Source: JBHENN01 sp046262015 (GTDB lineage Bacteria; Actinomycetota; CADDZG01; WHSQ01). From it: DNA of 62,444 bases. A program made the translations under genes and the position numbers. The DNA is taken from assembly GCA_046262015.1 (NCBI GenBank), contig JBHENN010000083.1, positions 1 through 62,444 on the forward strand, in the 5' to 3' direction. The notes below the pieces were generated by a model, which saw only the letters and a program-made list of their open reading frames with translations, was not told the DNA's origin and made no database searches. Below are positions 1 through 8,153 of this stretch, one piece after another (position 1 is the first letter of the stretch; each line of letters begins with the position of its first letter).

Positions 1-450
1 CTTTACAGGCGCTTCAAAGACCAATCTGGGCTAGCCCTCGCGGTGCTGGAGGAAAAAGAGCGCGAGCTCCAGGAGTCGGTCGTTCGGGGCGAGCCTCCGT
101 TGGGACCTGGAGTGCCTCCTGAACTCCGGTTGCGGGCGTTCCTGGGAGCGTTGATCGACCTGCTCGATACGCACACGGAGTTGCATCTGCTTTCTGAGAC
201 GGCTGTCCGTGGTGCCCGCTATCGCAGCGGGTTGTACGCCTTCTACCGTCTCCATGTCGAACTGCTGTTGCGGGACATCGCGCCCACCCGCGACGTGGCG
301 GTTCTTGCCGACCAACTATTAGCGCCACTCGGGGCGGAGCTGTTCGTCCATCTCCGGGACGAACGGGGCATCGAGGTTGATCGCATCCGGACCCAGTTGG
401 TCAGTCTCGTCGACGGGATCGTGACATCAGAGGGCCAGGCGACGAGTTGA
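1..450 (+). CDS. TetR-family regulator, C-terminal part (cut by window start)
   Basis: The reading frame is open from the first base and ends at a TGA. The first residues (LYRRFKDQSGLALAVLEEKE) match the end of a TetR DNA-binding domain, where helix 3 carries the L-Y-x-x-F signature followed by residues leading into the next helix. The remaining roughly 130 residues are a helical ligand-binding/dimerisation region ending in SEGQATS. The length fits a TetR protein lacking only about 35 N-terminal residues that lie outside the window. TetR proteins usually repress a neighbouring operon in response to a small ligand; its target is not visible here. The family call rests on the HTH remnant and the overall layout; the ligand cannot be inferred. 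Confidence 0.75.
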   Translation, partial: LYRRFKDQSGLALAVLEEKERELQESVVRGEPPLGPGVPPELRLRAFLGALIDLLDTHTELHLLSETAVRGARYRSGLYAFYRLHVELLLRDIAPTRDVAVLADQLLAPLGAELFVHLRDERGIEVDRIRTQLVSLVDGIVTSEGQATS

Positions 451-1012
451 TACCGCGCCCGACGGGACGGAGGTACTGCAACGGTGCGCTCTTCTTGGGC
501 GTCGACCACTGACGTCGAAACGGCCTATCCTCGGCGAGCCGAAGCATTTCGGAGATAGTGGTTGATCCTGGGTATGACGAACTGCGTCATGCTGACCACC
601 ACAACTCCGCTAACGACTGCCGACCTCGAGGGGGAGCGGTAGTTGATTGAGCGTGCTTCCGGAGACGAGAGATAGCCCGAACACGATGAGAAAGGCCGCG
701 GTCCAGGCGACGCCAACGAAGACGAGCTTCGCCTTCACGCCCAGCCACGTTCGGCGAAGAGAAAATTCTCAAGGCCCGTATTCGCGCTTGTCCATGTGCC
801 ATACGCGGCAGTCAAACGCAGCATTCAAGAAGAACGTCGCCCATCTCCAGGGCAGGAGGAGCTGGCACTGGAGGTCTTGCGGGCGATGTTGATCGTGAGG
901 ACGGGCTAGCGGCGCCTGCGGCGGCGGGCCGGGTAACCCCGCCTCAACCCGACGTGTGGGAGACGGCTGCGCTCGGTCGCACCGAGGGGTGACGTCAGCT
1001 GGAGTCGCCGGA
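451..1012. other. Gene-poor stretch with an inverted repeat
   Basis: No convincing gene fills this interval. The forward frames around 647-892 lack any recognisable motif. A 6-bp inverted repeat, ATGACG at 574-579 and CGTCAT at 585-590 with a 5-base spacer, lies between the truncated TetR gene and a very short reverse-strand frame annotated separately. It could be an operator or a weak hairpin, but no T-run follows it. Confidence 0.4.
610..738 (-). CDS. Possible very small membrane protein
   Basis: A 42-codon frame on the minus strand opens with GTG (738) and ends with TAG (610-612). After a short basic start (VKAK) it has one hydrophobic stretch of about 20 residues (LVFVGVAWTAAFLIVFGLSL) followed by a polar tail. 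An in-frame stop lies shortly upstream, so the frame cannot be much longer. There is no convincing ribosome-binding site and no family match that I recognise. It could be a real single-pass micropeptide, a remnant of a larger membrane gene, or chance; the case rests only on the hydrophobic segment. Confidence 0.22.
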   Translation of the reverse strand: MKAKLVFVGVAWTAAFLIVFGLSLVSGSTLNQLPLPLEVGSR

Positions 1013-1477
1013 CTAGATGTCGTCGTTCAAATGGGCGCGCAGGCAAGCGTCCACATCCGGCTCCGGCGACTGGAGGATGTGTTGAACCCACGCGTTCCTC
1101 TCGAATGCCATAAGCGCAAGATCCCAGCTGCAGCCCGTAAGTTCATGTTCCCCTGCGGGGCGTATCTGCGCGAGGTCCGCGTCGTGAGCGACGAACATCT
1201 TGTGGTGAAGCTCGTCTTCGTTCTCCCACCAGTCGACGAAGCCGACCGACACAGTACGACCTTGATGCGCGCTGATGAAGCCGAGGCCGTAACGGCTGTC
1301 AGTGACGCCCGGCTGCGGCCGCGTCTCTTGAGCGGCGCGCTTGATCGCCGCGACCAATTTTGGGTCGGGCGTCTCAGCGCCGTATGCGATCCCGTAAACC
1401 TTGAAGCGCCAGTCCTGCGGTTGCCACAGCTCTAGAAAGCGGATCGGCCGTGCCTGGTACGGGCCGTGAAGCCTCAT
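1013..1477 (-). CDS. Conserved hypothetical protein
   Basis: The frame is open further upstream, but conserved-looking sequence begins at the ATG at 1477 (MRLHGPYQARPIRFLELW), giving 154 residues; the stretch before it is low-complexity and unconvincing. The sequence is soluble, with many Trp, His and acidic residues (VDWWENEDELHHKMFV, then SWDLALMAFERNAWV), and has no signal peptide or membrane segment. I recall similar H-x-Y-x-A-R-P-x-R-F-x-E-L-W proteins annotated only as hypothetical in actinobacteria and other soil bacteria; no activity is established to my knowledge. It stands alone, with the damaged PaiB-type gene upstream on the same strand. Function not assignable. Confidence 0.6.
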   Translation of the reverse strand: MRLHGPYQARPIRFLELWQPQDWRFKVYGIAYGAETPDPKLVAAIKRAAQETRPQPGVTDSRYGLGFISAHQGRTVSVGFVDWWENEDELHHKMFVAHDADLAQIRPAGEHELTGCSWDLALMAFERNAWVQHILQSPEPDVDACLRAHLNDDI

Positions 1478-1572
1478 AGGCTCGAGTCTAGTGCGGAGCT
1501 CTTCGCTTCGGTCTCCATCCTTCGCCACTTCGGCAGACGTGACCCCGGACGTTAGGGGGGTCGCTTCTTCGT

Positions 1573-2267
1573 TCAACCGTAAGTCCTGCGCGTCGATGGG
1601 AAAGGCCGCGAACCTCCGGGTGGGGATGGATCCTCACGCCCGAGCGCGAGCCGCCGCAGCAGATGTTCTCGCGCGGCGTCGTCCATCGCTCTGCCCCTCG
1701 ACGCTAGTCGCCGCGCGATACCTGCTTGGTGGTCGGGCGTTCTGTTGCCCCCGAACTTGAACTTCGACCGTACATCGATGATCTGCAGCTGGAGTGCGCG
1801 GATCGCGTTGAGCATCGCCCATAGGGATTCTCACCTGGAACGATCGACGCGTACCCACCTTCGGGCTGCATCTGCGCCATCTGCCTCTGGAGCACACCTG
1901 CGATCTCCTGAGGGTCATCGACGACGACGGCTTTGCATAGCGCCTGCACGGTCGCGTAGTAGCTCGTCGGGGCGGCCCACTCCACCGGGCGCTCTCTTTC
2001 GACGTTCCACGTCGACGGGATGAAAACGTGAGCCCCGATTACGGTGAATGCGGCCGTTGGCCGTTCTCGTAGTGCCTGCCACAAAGGGTTCCTACGGTGC
2101 AGGTGGAGTTCGATGAGGGATACGCCGTCAAACCGGTAATGGGTAGGGACGATCATCGGAAAGGCTCTCTCAAGCCCCGGGGCGACGATCTGACCGAAGT
2201 CCTGCGTGACCAAAAACTCCTGCCACTCGCTTTCGTCTAGCGCGTCATCGTGACGAGTCTTCAACAC
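1573..2267 (-). pseudogene. PaiB-type FMN-binding negative transcriptional regulator, frameshifted
   Basis: Two reverse frames together give one PaiB-family protein of about 230 residues. The first (from ATG 2267) covers FIPSTWN, the W-x-A-P-T-S-Y-Y-A-T-V-Q signature and QPEGGYASIVPGENPYG. The second (1573-1815) continues with MLNAIRALQLQIIDVRSKFK, the family's conserved end including the K-F-K region. The junction lies near 1816-1822, where one base appears to be missing between the PYG and MLNAIR codons; without a change the first frame runs into unrelated Arg/Ser-rich sequence. PaiB proteins bind FMN and were described in Bacillus as negative regulators of sporulation and protease genes. 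The start overlaps the upstream DUF1203 gene by 7 bp, so the two were probably co-transcribed. A genuine mutation and a sequencing or assembly error cannot be told apart here. Confidence 0.75.
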
Positions 2268-2758
2268 GAGGGGGCATCCACGTCCTCATCGTCTTCCGAC
2301 GGTTCGACGCGTGCGATGAAGCAGCCAGCCTCGGTGCCGTGAACCTGGACGTAGTCGACATCGACCCGTTGCAAGAGCGAGGTGACAGCCTCATCGAACT
2401 CGGATCCGTCCACACGCGCGGTGCTCATGAGTGTTCGCCCATCTTGGTACGCATTCAACGTCACCGGCAGCCCCGATAGCCCGTCTGGGACGCCGAGATG
2501 CTGTTCGTACACGCAGGGTTCTTCATGGATGAAGATCGGTCCCGGGAGTGGGTACGGTTCACGGCCCGAGAAGGAATCGTATGTGAAGAGGATTCGGCGC
2601 TCTTCTCCCACTTTGAAAAGTCGGAGACAGGCCCTGCACGGGCCAAGACCGGCGGCGACCTCAACGTGCGCAGGATGCTCGTGCCCCGGAGCACGCAGGC
2701 TTTTTCGGACGCGTCGTGCGACGACGGGGTCAAGGGGGGTGATCCGGTACGGGCCCAT
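2261..2758 (-). CDS. DUF1203 family protein
   Basis: This 165-residue protein carries the hallmarks of DUF1203: a C-x-x-C pair near residues 42-45 (CRACLRLF), then G-E-E-R-R-I-L-F-T-Y-D-S-F, Y-P-L-P-G-P-I-F-I-H-E-E-P-C and L-P-V-T-L-N-A-Y. The biochemical role of the family is unknown. It has no signal peptide or membrane helix, so it should be cytosolic. It is the first gene of a two-gene reverse-strand unit with the PaiB-type gene, whose start codon lies inside the end of this gene. The tail after RVEPSEDDEDVDAPSC is acidic and probably disordered. Confidence 0.8.
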   Translation of the reverse strand: MGPYRITPLDPVVARRVRKSLRAPGHEHPAHVEVAAGLGPCRACLRLFKVGEERRILFTYDSFSGREPYPLPGPIFIHEEPCVYEQHLGVPDGLSGLPVTLNAYQDGRTLMSTARVDGSEFDEAVTSLLQRVDVDYVQVHGTEAGCFIARVEPSEDDEDVDAPSC

Positions 2759-2935
2759 GATGCCTCCCTATTTTGGGTGTCACACGTCATAACGGTTGAG
2801 TCGCCCGGTTCGTGAGATGGATGCTTATTCCAAAGGTCGTCGCTTTTCGAGAGTGCTCGGGAGAAATTGACCTGTGGATGGGAGATCTTCACTTTGCTGT
2901 GGTGCCGGCCTCGGTGGCCTGGTTCTGCCCGCCGG

Positions 2936-3916
2936 TCATCTTTCTACGGTGGGAGCCGCATCAACCCAGCCGTGATAGGCGTCCACGTCGATGTTGCTGC
3001 CGCACACGACGGTGACCACGTGGCGGCCGGCGAAGCGGTCACGGTCTTCGAGGATCGCCGCGATGCCGAGCGCGGCCGACGGTTCGACGACCAGGCCAGC
3101 GTGGTCGAGGAGCATCCGCATGCCGGCGATGATCGACGCTTCCTGGACCAGGACGGCGTCGTCAGCGACCAGGAGGAGGTCGTCCAGGACGACCGGGATG
3201 GGACGCCGGCCCGCGACGCCGTCGGCGATGGTGTTGGTCGAGTTGGTGGTGACGACGCGCCCTTCGCGCCAGGAGAGCGTCATAGCCGGTGCGCCCAATG
3301 GCTGGATACAGATGACTTCAACTTCGGGCGCCCGGGCCTTTATCACATGACCCACACCGGTGGCGAGCGCCCCGCCGCCGAGCGCAATCAGGATGGTGTC
3401 GAACGAGGGCACGGTGGCCACCAATTCCAGCCCGATGGTCGCCGCGCCCTCGCAGGTCTCGATGTCGAGGCTGTCTTCGACCAGCCGGATGCCGTGATAC
3501 CGCGCGACGGCCGCCGCCCGTTCGCGAGCCGCGTCGAAGTCGCCGTCCACCAGCTCCAGACTGGCGCCCAATGCGCGGATGCGCTCAAGCTTGGCCGCAG
3601 GCGCAAAGCGGGATGCCACAACGGTGACGTCGAGCCCCCGGGCGCGACCGGACCAGGCGAGGGCTTGGCCAAGGTTGCCCGCGCTGGCGCACACCACCTC
3701 TCGCGAGCCACTGTCGGCCAGGAGGCTCGCGACGACCTCAGTGCCGCGAGCCTTGAAGCTGCGGACCGGGTTCGCCGTTTCGAGCTTGATGCTCACCGTG
3801 CACCCGAGGTGGGGCTCCAGCGCCTCGCAGCGGTACAGCGGAGTGTCGAGAAAGATCGGGTCGATTACCCGGCGAGCCGCCTGGATTCGAGCAATGTCGA
3901 GGCGCGTTTCCTGCAT
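2936..3916 (-). CDS. PLP-dependent threonine/serine dehydratase-like enzyme
   Basis: A fold-type II PLP enzyme of about 326 residues, of the threonine/serine dehydratase or tryptophan synthase beta-like family. The PLP lysine is in VRSFKARG, the substrate-carboxylate loop in CASAGNLGQALAW, and the glycine-rich phosphate-binding loop in ALGGGALATGVGH. A late VVCGSNID resembles the cofactor-ring contact of threonine dehydratases. It lacks the C-terminal ACT domain of biosynthetic IlvA, which points to a catabolic or side-activity dehydratase. I chose the ATG at 3916 because GGGAGA lies 8 bases upstream; the frame stays open to 4027 but that extension has no family similarity. A TetR gene lies upstream on the same strand and could regulate it. 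The exact substrate is uncertain. Confidence 0.82.
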   Translation of the reverse strand: MQETRLDIARIQAARRVIDPIFLDTPLYRCEALEPHLGCTVSIKLETANPVRSFKARGTEVVASLLADSGSREVVCASAGNLGQALAWSGRARGLDVTVVASRFAPAAKLERIRALGASLELVDGDFDAARERAAAVARYHGIRLVEDSLDIETCEGAATIGLELVATVPSFDTILIALGGGALATGVGHVIKARAPEVEVICIQPLGAPAMTLSWREGRVVTTNSTNTIADGVAGRRPIPVVLDDLLLVADDAVLVQEASIIAGMRMLLDHAGLVVEPSAALGIAAILEDRDRFAGRHVVTVVCGSNIDVDAYHGWVDAAPTVER

Positions 3917-4046
3917 GACATCTCCCGCTTGGCGAAGTGCCTTGGCGACATTACGCAGCGCCTGACGCGTTTGCTCGTAGGCCGAGAAGGCAGGTCCCTG
4001 CGGCGGCCGCCGGGTAGGCCCCCTCACCCGGTCGGGCCGCAGCGTT

Positions 4047-4655
4047 CTACTCCGGCGGACGAAGTCCGTCCAGTGTCACAGCGACGAGGCGTCGAATGGC
4101 GCTCTTCGACTTCAGAATTCGGGCGGCTACCAAGGCGTGCAAGCAGAAAGTCGCCAACTCGCTGGGTGGGATGTCGCCGCGAAGGTCGCCACTCGAAACT
4201 CCGTCCTTCAACAAATCGATGAGCATGCGACGGAGGTGATCCTCTGCGTGGACAACTTGGCCATCACCGTGGAGGAAGGCGGCCAGATCGGGATCGGCAT
4301 GCCCGTGCGACCCCTGCGCGAGCTCGGCGTACGTCTGAAGCACCGCCTCAAGTCGCTCCCACGGCCCCCCTGCCCGGTCACGGACCTCGGCCAAACGTCC
4401 CAGATGGGCGTCGATCTGGCGCTCGTGCCAGGCATGCAGGATCGATCCGACATCGGGGAAGTACTTGTAGAGGGTCGCCCGCCCGATGCCGGTCTCCTCT
4501 GCGATCTGCGACATCGTCACCGACAGGAGGCCGTGCTGCTCAGCGAGCCTCGCAGTCGTGTCCAAGATGGCATCGCGCACCTCTCGACGATGCAACTCGA
4601 TGGTTTCGTTCCACAGTTTCGGCACCGGCTCAGTATACATTTCGTCGGATAGCAT
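4047..4655 (-). CDS. TetR-family transcriptional regulator
   Basis: About 202 residues. A classic N-terminal TetR helix-turn-helix is present at roughly residues 20-70: IAEETGIGRATLYKYFPDVGS with the T-L-Y-K-Y-F recognition-helix signature. A variable helical ligand domain follows and ends in VTLDGLRPPE. ATG codons exist at 4655 and 4640 and neither has a clear Shine-Dalgarno sequence; I list the longer form. The frame is open to 5084, but that extension is antisense to the divergent operon and is not coding. The gene is divergent from the membrane/lipoprotein operon starting at 4732. The shared interval holds a promoter with a perfect inverted repeat between its -35 and -10 boxes, so this protein most likely represses that operon and possibly itself. 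The inducing ligand is unknown. Confidence 0.88.
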   Translation of the reverse strand: MLSDEMYTEPVPKLWNETIELHRREVRDAILDTTARLAEQHGLLSVTMSQIAEETGIGRATLYKYFPDVGSILHAWHERQIDAHLGRLAEVRDRAGGPWERLEAVLQTYAELAQGSHGHADPDLAAFLHGDGQVVHAEDHLRRMLIDLLKDGVSSGDLRGDIPPSELATFCLHALVAARILKSKSAIRRLVAVTLDGLRPPE

Positions 4656-4665
4656 ACAATCTGAT

Positions 4666-4693
4666 TTGACAAAGACACTATGTCTTGTAAAGT
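4666..4693 (+). promoter_or_regulatory. Sigma70-type promoter for the 4732-6082 operon
   Basis: A consensus -35 TTGACA (4666-4671) is followed after 16 bases by TAAAGT (4688-4693), which matches four of six bases of TATAAT. Transcription would start near 4700, leaving a leader of about 30 bases that includes the purine-rich ribosome-binding site at about 4713-4726 before the ATG at 4732. The surrounding sequence is AT-rich compared with the rest of the window. Confidence 0.6.
4672..4686. promoter_or_regulatory. Candidate TetR operator (inverted repeat)
   Basis: AAGACA (4672-4677) and TGTCTT (4681-4686) form a perfect inverted repeat around a 3-base centre (CTA). It fills the spacer between the -35 and -10 boxes of the rightward promoter and lies upstream of the divergent TetR gene. 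A palindrome of this size in a divergent TetR intergenic region is typical of TetR operators. Binding by this particular protein is inferred. Confidence 0.6.
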
Positions 4694-4731
4694 GCCCACT
4701 CTTATACACAAGCGGGAGAAAGGAAGGACCA

Positions 4732-4977
4732 ATGCCCGAGCGCACTCCGGTATCGGAGCAAGGGCGGCCACGGACATCGATGTGGGTGAAGATCGCGATC
4801 GGTGTTACGGCTGTAGTCCTGCTCGTGGTCCTCGCGATGACGGTTGCCGGGGGTGGCCAGCACGGCCCGGGTCGCCACACGGGCGGAGACACTTCCGGAG
4901 TGGAACAGGACGCGGGCGAGCAGACACCGCCCGGGGGCTCTGGCGGCCACACTCCGCCTGAGGGTGCGCACCCATGA
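4732..4977 (+). CDS. Small single-pass membrane protein, first gene of the TetR-controlled operon
   Basis: An 81-residue protein starting at ATG 4732 behind the purine-rich leader GGGAGAAAGGAAGG. Residues 17-40 form one transmembrane helix (MWVKIAIGVTAVVLLVVLAM). The remainder is a Gly/Pro/His/Thr-rich, low-complexity tail with several histidines (GQHGPGRHTGG, GSGGHTPPEGAHP), presumably outside the cell and possibly metal-binding. The stop overlaps the next gene by 4 bp (ATGA), implying coupled translation. I know no family for it; the histidine tail alone does not prove metal binding. It is probably a partner or accessory subunit of the following membrane protein. Confidence 0.7.
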   Translation: MPERTPVSEQGRPRTSMWVKIAIGVTAVVLLVVLAMTVAGGGQHGPGRHTGGDTSGVEQDAGEQTPPGGSGGHTPPEGAHP

Positions 4978-5525
4978 CGATGGCACCGCCGCTCCGCAAG
5001 ATCGTCCTTGCCACGCACCTCACCTGTTCGGTCGGCTGGATCGGAGCGGTTGTTGCGTTCATGACGCTGATCTTCCTCGCTCAAGGGACTCAGGACGGTG
5101 ACACGCTGCGCGGCTCATGGATCGCCATGGACGCCGTCGGTCGCTTCGCACTTGTCCCGCTGAGCATCGCCTCGCTGGTCACCGGCGTGGTCATATCCCT
5201 CGGTACGAAGTGGGGGCTGTTCCGCCATTACTGGGTCCTGATCTCACTGGTCCTAACCGCGGTTGCAGTCTTTGTGTTGGTGTCGAACATGAAGGCGGTC
5301 CGATTCTTCGCCGCGATGGCCACCGAACCCGGTGCTGATCTCACGATGCTGCGCAGCGGGTTGCAGAGCGAACTTCTTCACGCGGGTGGCGGATTAGTGG
5401 TCTTGCTGGTCGTACAGCTACTGAACATCTTCAAGCCGCAGGGCATGACGCGCTACGGCTGGCGCAAGCAGCAGGAGCAACGGCGCAAGGCGGCGCAACA
5501 GCGTGATGCGGTGCTGCAAGCGTGA
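4974..5525 (+). CDS. Four-helix integral membrane protein (DUF2269-like)
   Basis: 183 residues with four transmembrane helices at about 10-36, 57-75, 86-105 and 134-152. The first helix contains THLTCSVGWIGAVVAFMTL, which resembles the H-x-x-x-x-x-x-W-x-G signature of DUF2269 and related haem-protein-like membrane families; the conserved His/Trp could bind a cofactor. The C-terminus is Gln/Arg-rich and cytosolic (KQQEQRRKAAQQ). It overlaps both neighbours by 4 bp, so the three genes form one tightly coupled operon controlled by the TetR promoter. Function is unknown; a role in redox or stress-related membrane chemistry is only a guess from the helix pattern. Confidence 0.75.
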   Translation: MTMAPPLRKIVLATHLTCSVGWIGAVVAFMTLIFLAQGTQDGDTLRGSWIAMDAVGRFALVPLSIASLVTGVVISLGTKWGLFRHYWVLISLVLTAVAVFVLVSNMKAVRFFAAMATEPGADLTMLRSGLQSELLHAGGGLVVLLVVQLLNIFKPQGMTRYGWRKQQEQRRKAAQQRDAVLQA

Positions 5526-6082
5526 TGCGGACGTCGCCGTCGGTTCGAGCGGGCGCCTCTGGTCGGAATCGCTATCGGTCAGGCCCTGTAGTTGGCCGAC
5601 CCACCGCTCTTGCCTTGCTGGGGCTGCTGGCCGTGCCGCTTGGCGCATGCGCAACCCCTTCTGAGGAAAGTGCCCGACAACAGGAGGTCGCTCGACGTGG
5701 GGCCATCGTCATGCCCTTCGACCTCGAGCGCACCACACATGTCTTTGAGCCTGCGCCGAACGGTGGCGTTCAACGAGTCATTTCAGACGATCCCGCCGAC
5801 CACAAACAGATAAGGCTGATTCGTGAGCATTTGAAGGCCGAGGCGAAAGCTTTCGCTCGAGGCGACTTCGGTGATCCGGCAAGGATCCACGGGGATGCTA
5901 TGCCCGGGCTCGAAGAGCTCGAGGAGAACTACGGATCGATCGATGTCACTTTCGAACCCGAGTCGGACGGTGGGCGCATCACATACCAGGTCTCCGATCC
6001 TGTCCTCGTGGAAGCACTCCACGACTGGTTCGAAGCCCAAGGGAGCGACCACGGCGCGCACGCAGAAATGGATACGCGATGA
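5522..6082 (+). CDS. Lipoprotein of a conserved family of unknown function
   Basis: 186 residues. A hydrophobic segment ends in a lipobox, LAVPLGAC, with the lipidated Cys near residue 43; the N-terminus before it is long and Arg-rich, so the true start may be internal. The mature part contains MPFDLERTTHVFEP, then ARGDFGDPARIHGDAMPGL and ALHDWFEAQGSDHGAHAE. I recall this family in databases as wrongly named aspartate carbamoyltransferase; it lacks the ATCase carbamoyl-phosphate motifs. The His- and Asp-rich ending could bind metal. It is the last gene of the TetR-controlled operon and overlaps the membrane protein by 4 bp. The protein should be exported and anchored outside the membrane. Confidence 0.72.
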   Translation: MMRTSPSVRAGASGRNRYRSGPVVGRPTALALLGLLAVPLGACATPSEESARQQEVARRGAIVMPFDLERTTHVFEPAPNGGVQRVISDDPADHKQIRLIREHLKAEAKAFARGDFGDPARIHGDAMPGLEELEENYGSIDVTFEPESDGGRITYQVSDPVLVEALHDWFEAQGSDHGAHAEMDTR

Positions 6083-6140
6083 CGACCCGTCGTTAAGCCC
6101 TTAGGGGGAAGCCGGCCTCCGGCGGAGAACTTCTACTTTC

Positions 6141-8135
6141 ATGGGGCTTACCGTGAAAAGGGCCGTGCTTGCGGCTGTGCTGTGTCTGGTCACGCTGGTC
6201 GGCCTGGGCGCGGAGATCTTCGCCGCAGCGCGATCGGCTCAGCGCGACGGGTGGTACGTGGTCTCTTTCCCGGACCGCATCCGGAGCCAGGACCGCGCCC
6301 GCTTAGAGGCCGGCGGCGCTCGTTCCCTGCAATACCTGCCCTACGACTCCTACATCGCCTGGCTCGAGGGACCCGCCCTTGCGGCGGCGCGCCGCCTGGA
6401 TCGGGTCGCGTCGGTTCGCCCGCTACCCTCCGAGGAGAAGGTGTCGCCGGCGCTAGAAGTGGGGCAGCAAGTCCTCGTCGACGTCACCGTGGCCGCGTCC
6501 GAGCCGGAGCGCACCGTCGCCGAGATCTCCCGTTTCGCGGAGGTGGTGCGAACGAACCTCGTCAGCCCCGACCGCTCACTGGTGAGCGTCGTGGTGTGGG
6601 CAAGCTCGGACGACGTCGGAGCGATAGCGCGCGACCCTCGCGTGCTGTCACTAGGACCGGCGGCAGACGGGATCGAGCTCCTCGACGAGCAGACCTCCCA
6701 GATCGTGGCCGGCAACGTCGCCAAAGGGCTCCCCGCCCCGGGCTATAGGAGGTTCCTCGAACGGCTGGGGCTGGACGGGTCGGGCGTCACGATCGCGATA
6801 GCCGACTCCGGCATCGACGACAATCATCCCGACCTGGCCGGCCGGGTCAAGGCGCGCTTCGACTTCACCACTCTGCCGGACTACCGGGACTCCGACGGCC
6901 ACGGGACCCACGTTGCGGGCATCGCCGGAGGCAGCGGCCGGGGGCTGCCGGGAGCTACCGACCCAGATGGTTTCTCCTACGGTCAAGGGATCGCGCCGGA
7001 AGTAACGTTCGTCGACCTCGGCGTGCTTGGCATCATCGAAGAGGTGGTGGGCTTGGATGAGTTCCCGCCCTTCGAGCTCGTCTCGCGCACCGCCGTTCGC
7101 AACGGTGCGGTCGGATGGAACGCCTCGTGGGGCAGCGGTGAGGGAGATAGCGCCGGATACACGCCTGTCGCCCGCACGATGGATGTGATCACGCGCGACG
7201 CGGACTGGAAGAAGAAAGGGGCGCAACCCTTCACGTTGGTTTTCGCCGCCGGAAACTCCGGCATGGCCGGGCCAGGTGCACCCAGCGAGGCGAAGAATCT
7301 GATCGCGGTGGCGTCGTCGAAGTCGGCCCGGGCCGGCAGCATCGAGGAGATCTCTTCGTTCTCTTCGCGCGGACCGACCGTCGACGGGCGGATCGGACCT
7401 ACCGTCGCGGCTCCCGGAGAAGATGTCGTGTCTACGCGCAGCGTGCCCGCGTCTGTGTTGTGCAACGTCCCACCCGTAGAGCCCTCCCCGTTCGCGGCCT
7501 TCTACGGGACCTGCTCGGGGACTTCCATGGCGGCCCCTCAGGTGACTGGGTCGGTGGCCCTCATCACGCAGTGGTGGCGAAAGCAGAACGATCGCGCCGG
7601 GCCATCGCCGGCGCTGAGCAAAGCCTTGCTCGTCAATAGCGCCACCGACATGGGCGCGCCGGATATCCCCAACGGCGCCGAGGGATGGGGCCGTGTCAAT
7701 CTCAAGGACCTATTCGACCCGCGCGACGAACGCGTTTACATCGACCAGAAGGTCGTGATGCGCGACGTCGGCCAGGCCCGCACGCTGCGAGCGGAGGCAG
7801 TAGATCGCTCGAAACCCCTCAAGGTCACGCTCGCGTGGAGCGACGCGCCGGGACGGCCGAACGCGGCCCCTGCTTTGGTGAACGACCTTGACCTCACCGT
7901 GCGCGGCGACGGGGGCGTGTACCGGGGGAACCGGTTCCGCAACGGCTGGTCCGTTTTCGGTGGCTCGCCGGACCGGCGTGAGGTACTCGAAAACGTCTTC
8001 GTGCGCCGTCCCTCGGGGGGTTACCTGATCAAGATCGCAGCGACGGATCTGCCCGGCGACGGGATCCCCTACTTCGGCGACAAGACCGACCAGGATTTCG
8101 CCCTGGTGATCTCCAACGCGCGCCTTGCCCGCTAG
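6141..8135 (+). CDS. Secreted subtilisin-like serine protease (S8, KP-43-like)
   Basis: 664 residues starting at ATG 6141 with an N-terminal hydrophobic signal (VLAAVLCLVTLVGLGAEIF). A long region of about 190 residues before the catalytic domain resembles two inhibitor-I9-like folding units. The catalytic triad is Asp222 in IADSGIDDNHPDL, His254 in DGHGTHVAGI and Ser462 in GTSMAAPQVTG; the oxyanion Asn is in AAGNSG. The last 130 residues (LKVTLAWSDAPGRPNAAPAL and NDLDLTV, YRGN) match the C-terminal beta-sandwich of KP-43-type subtilases. The gene stands alone, with short intergenic regions on both sides. It should act outside the cell on proteins; no substrate is evident. All catalytic residues are intact. 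Confidence 0.93.
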   Translation: MGLTVKRAVLAAVLCLVTLVGLGAEIFAAARSAQRDGWYVVSFPDRIRSQDRARLEAGGARSLQYLPYDSYIAWLEGPALAAARRLDRVASVRPLPSEEKVSPALEVGQQVLVDVTVAASEPERTVAEISRFAEVVRTNLVSPDRSLVSVVVWASSDDVGAIARDPRVLSLGPAADGIELLDEQTSQIVAGNVAKGLPAPGYRRFLERLGLDGSGVTIAIADSGIDDNHPDLAGRVKARFDFTTLPDYRDSDGHGTHVAGIAGGSGRGLPGATDPDGFSYGQGIAPEVTFVDLGVLGIIEEVVGLDEFPPFELVSRTAVRNGAVGWNASWGSGEGDSAGYTPVARTMDVITRDADWKKKGAQPFTLVFAAGNSGMAGPGAPSEAKNLIAVASSKSARAGSIEEISSFSSRGPTVDGRIGPTVAAPGEDVVSTRSVPASVLCNVPPVEPSPFAAFYGTCSGTSMAAPQVTGSVALITQWWRKQNDRAGPSPALSKALLVNSATDMGAPDIPNGAEGWGRVNLKDLFDPRDERVYIDQKVVMRDVGQARTLRAEAVDRSKPLKVTLAWSDAPGRPNAAPALVNDLDLTVRGDGGVYRGNRFRNGWSVFGGSPDRREVLENVFVRRPSGGYLIKIAATDLPGDGIPYFGDKTDQDFALVISNARLAR

Positions 8136-8138
8136 AGC

Positions 8139-8153
8139 CTCACCTGCGGTGAG
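8139..8153 (+). terminator. Small hairpin after the subtilase gene
   Basis: CTCACC (8139-8144) and GGTGAG (8148-8153) form a perfect 6-bp stem with a 3-base loop just 3 bases after the stop codon. No T-run follows, so if it terminates transcription it is not a canonical intrinsic terminator. Confidence 0.3.

Noticed and set aside
2867..4222. A 451-codon forward frame antisense to the dehydratase and TetR genes
   Set aside because: The sense-strand frames carry clear PLP-enzyme and TetR motifs; the forward frame has none.
4656..5084. An extended TetR protein of 345 residues
   Set aside because: The extension is antisense to the membrane-protein operon and crosses its promoter and operator.
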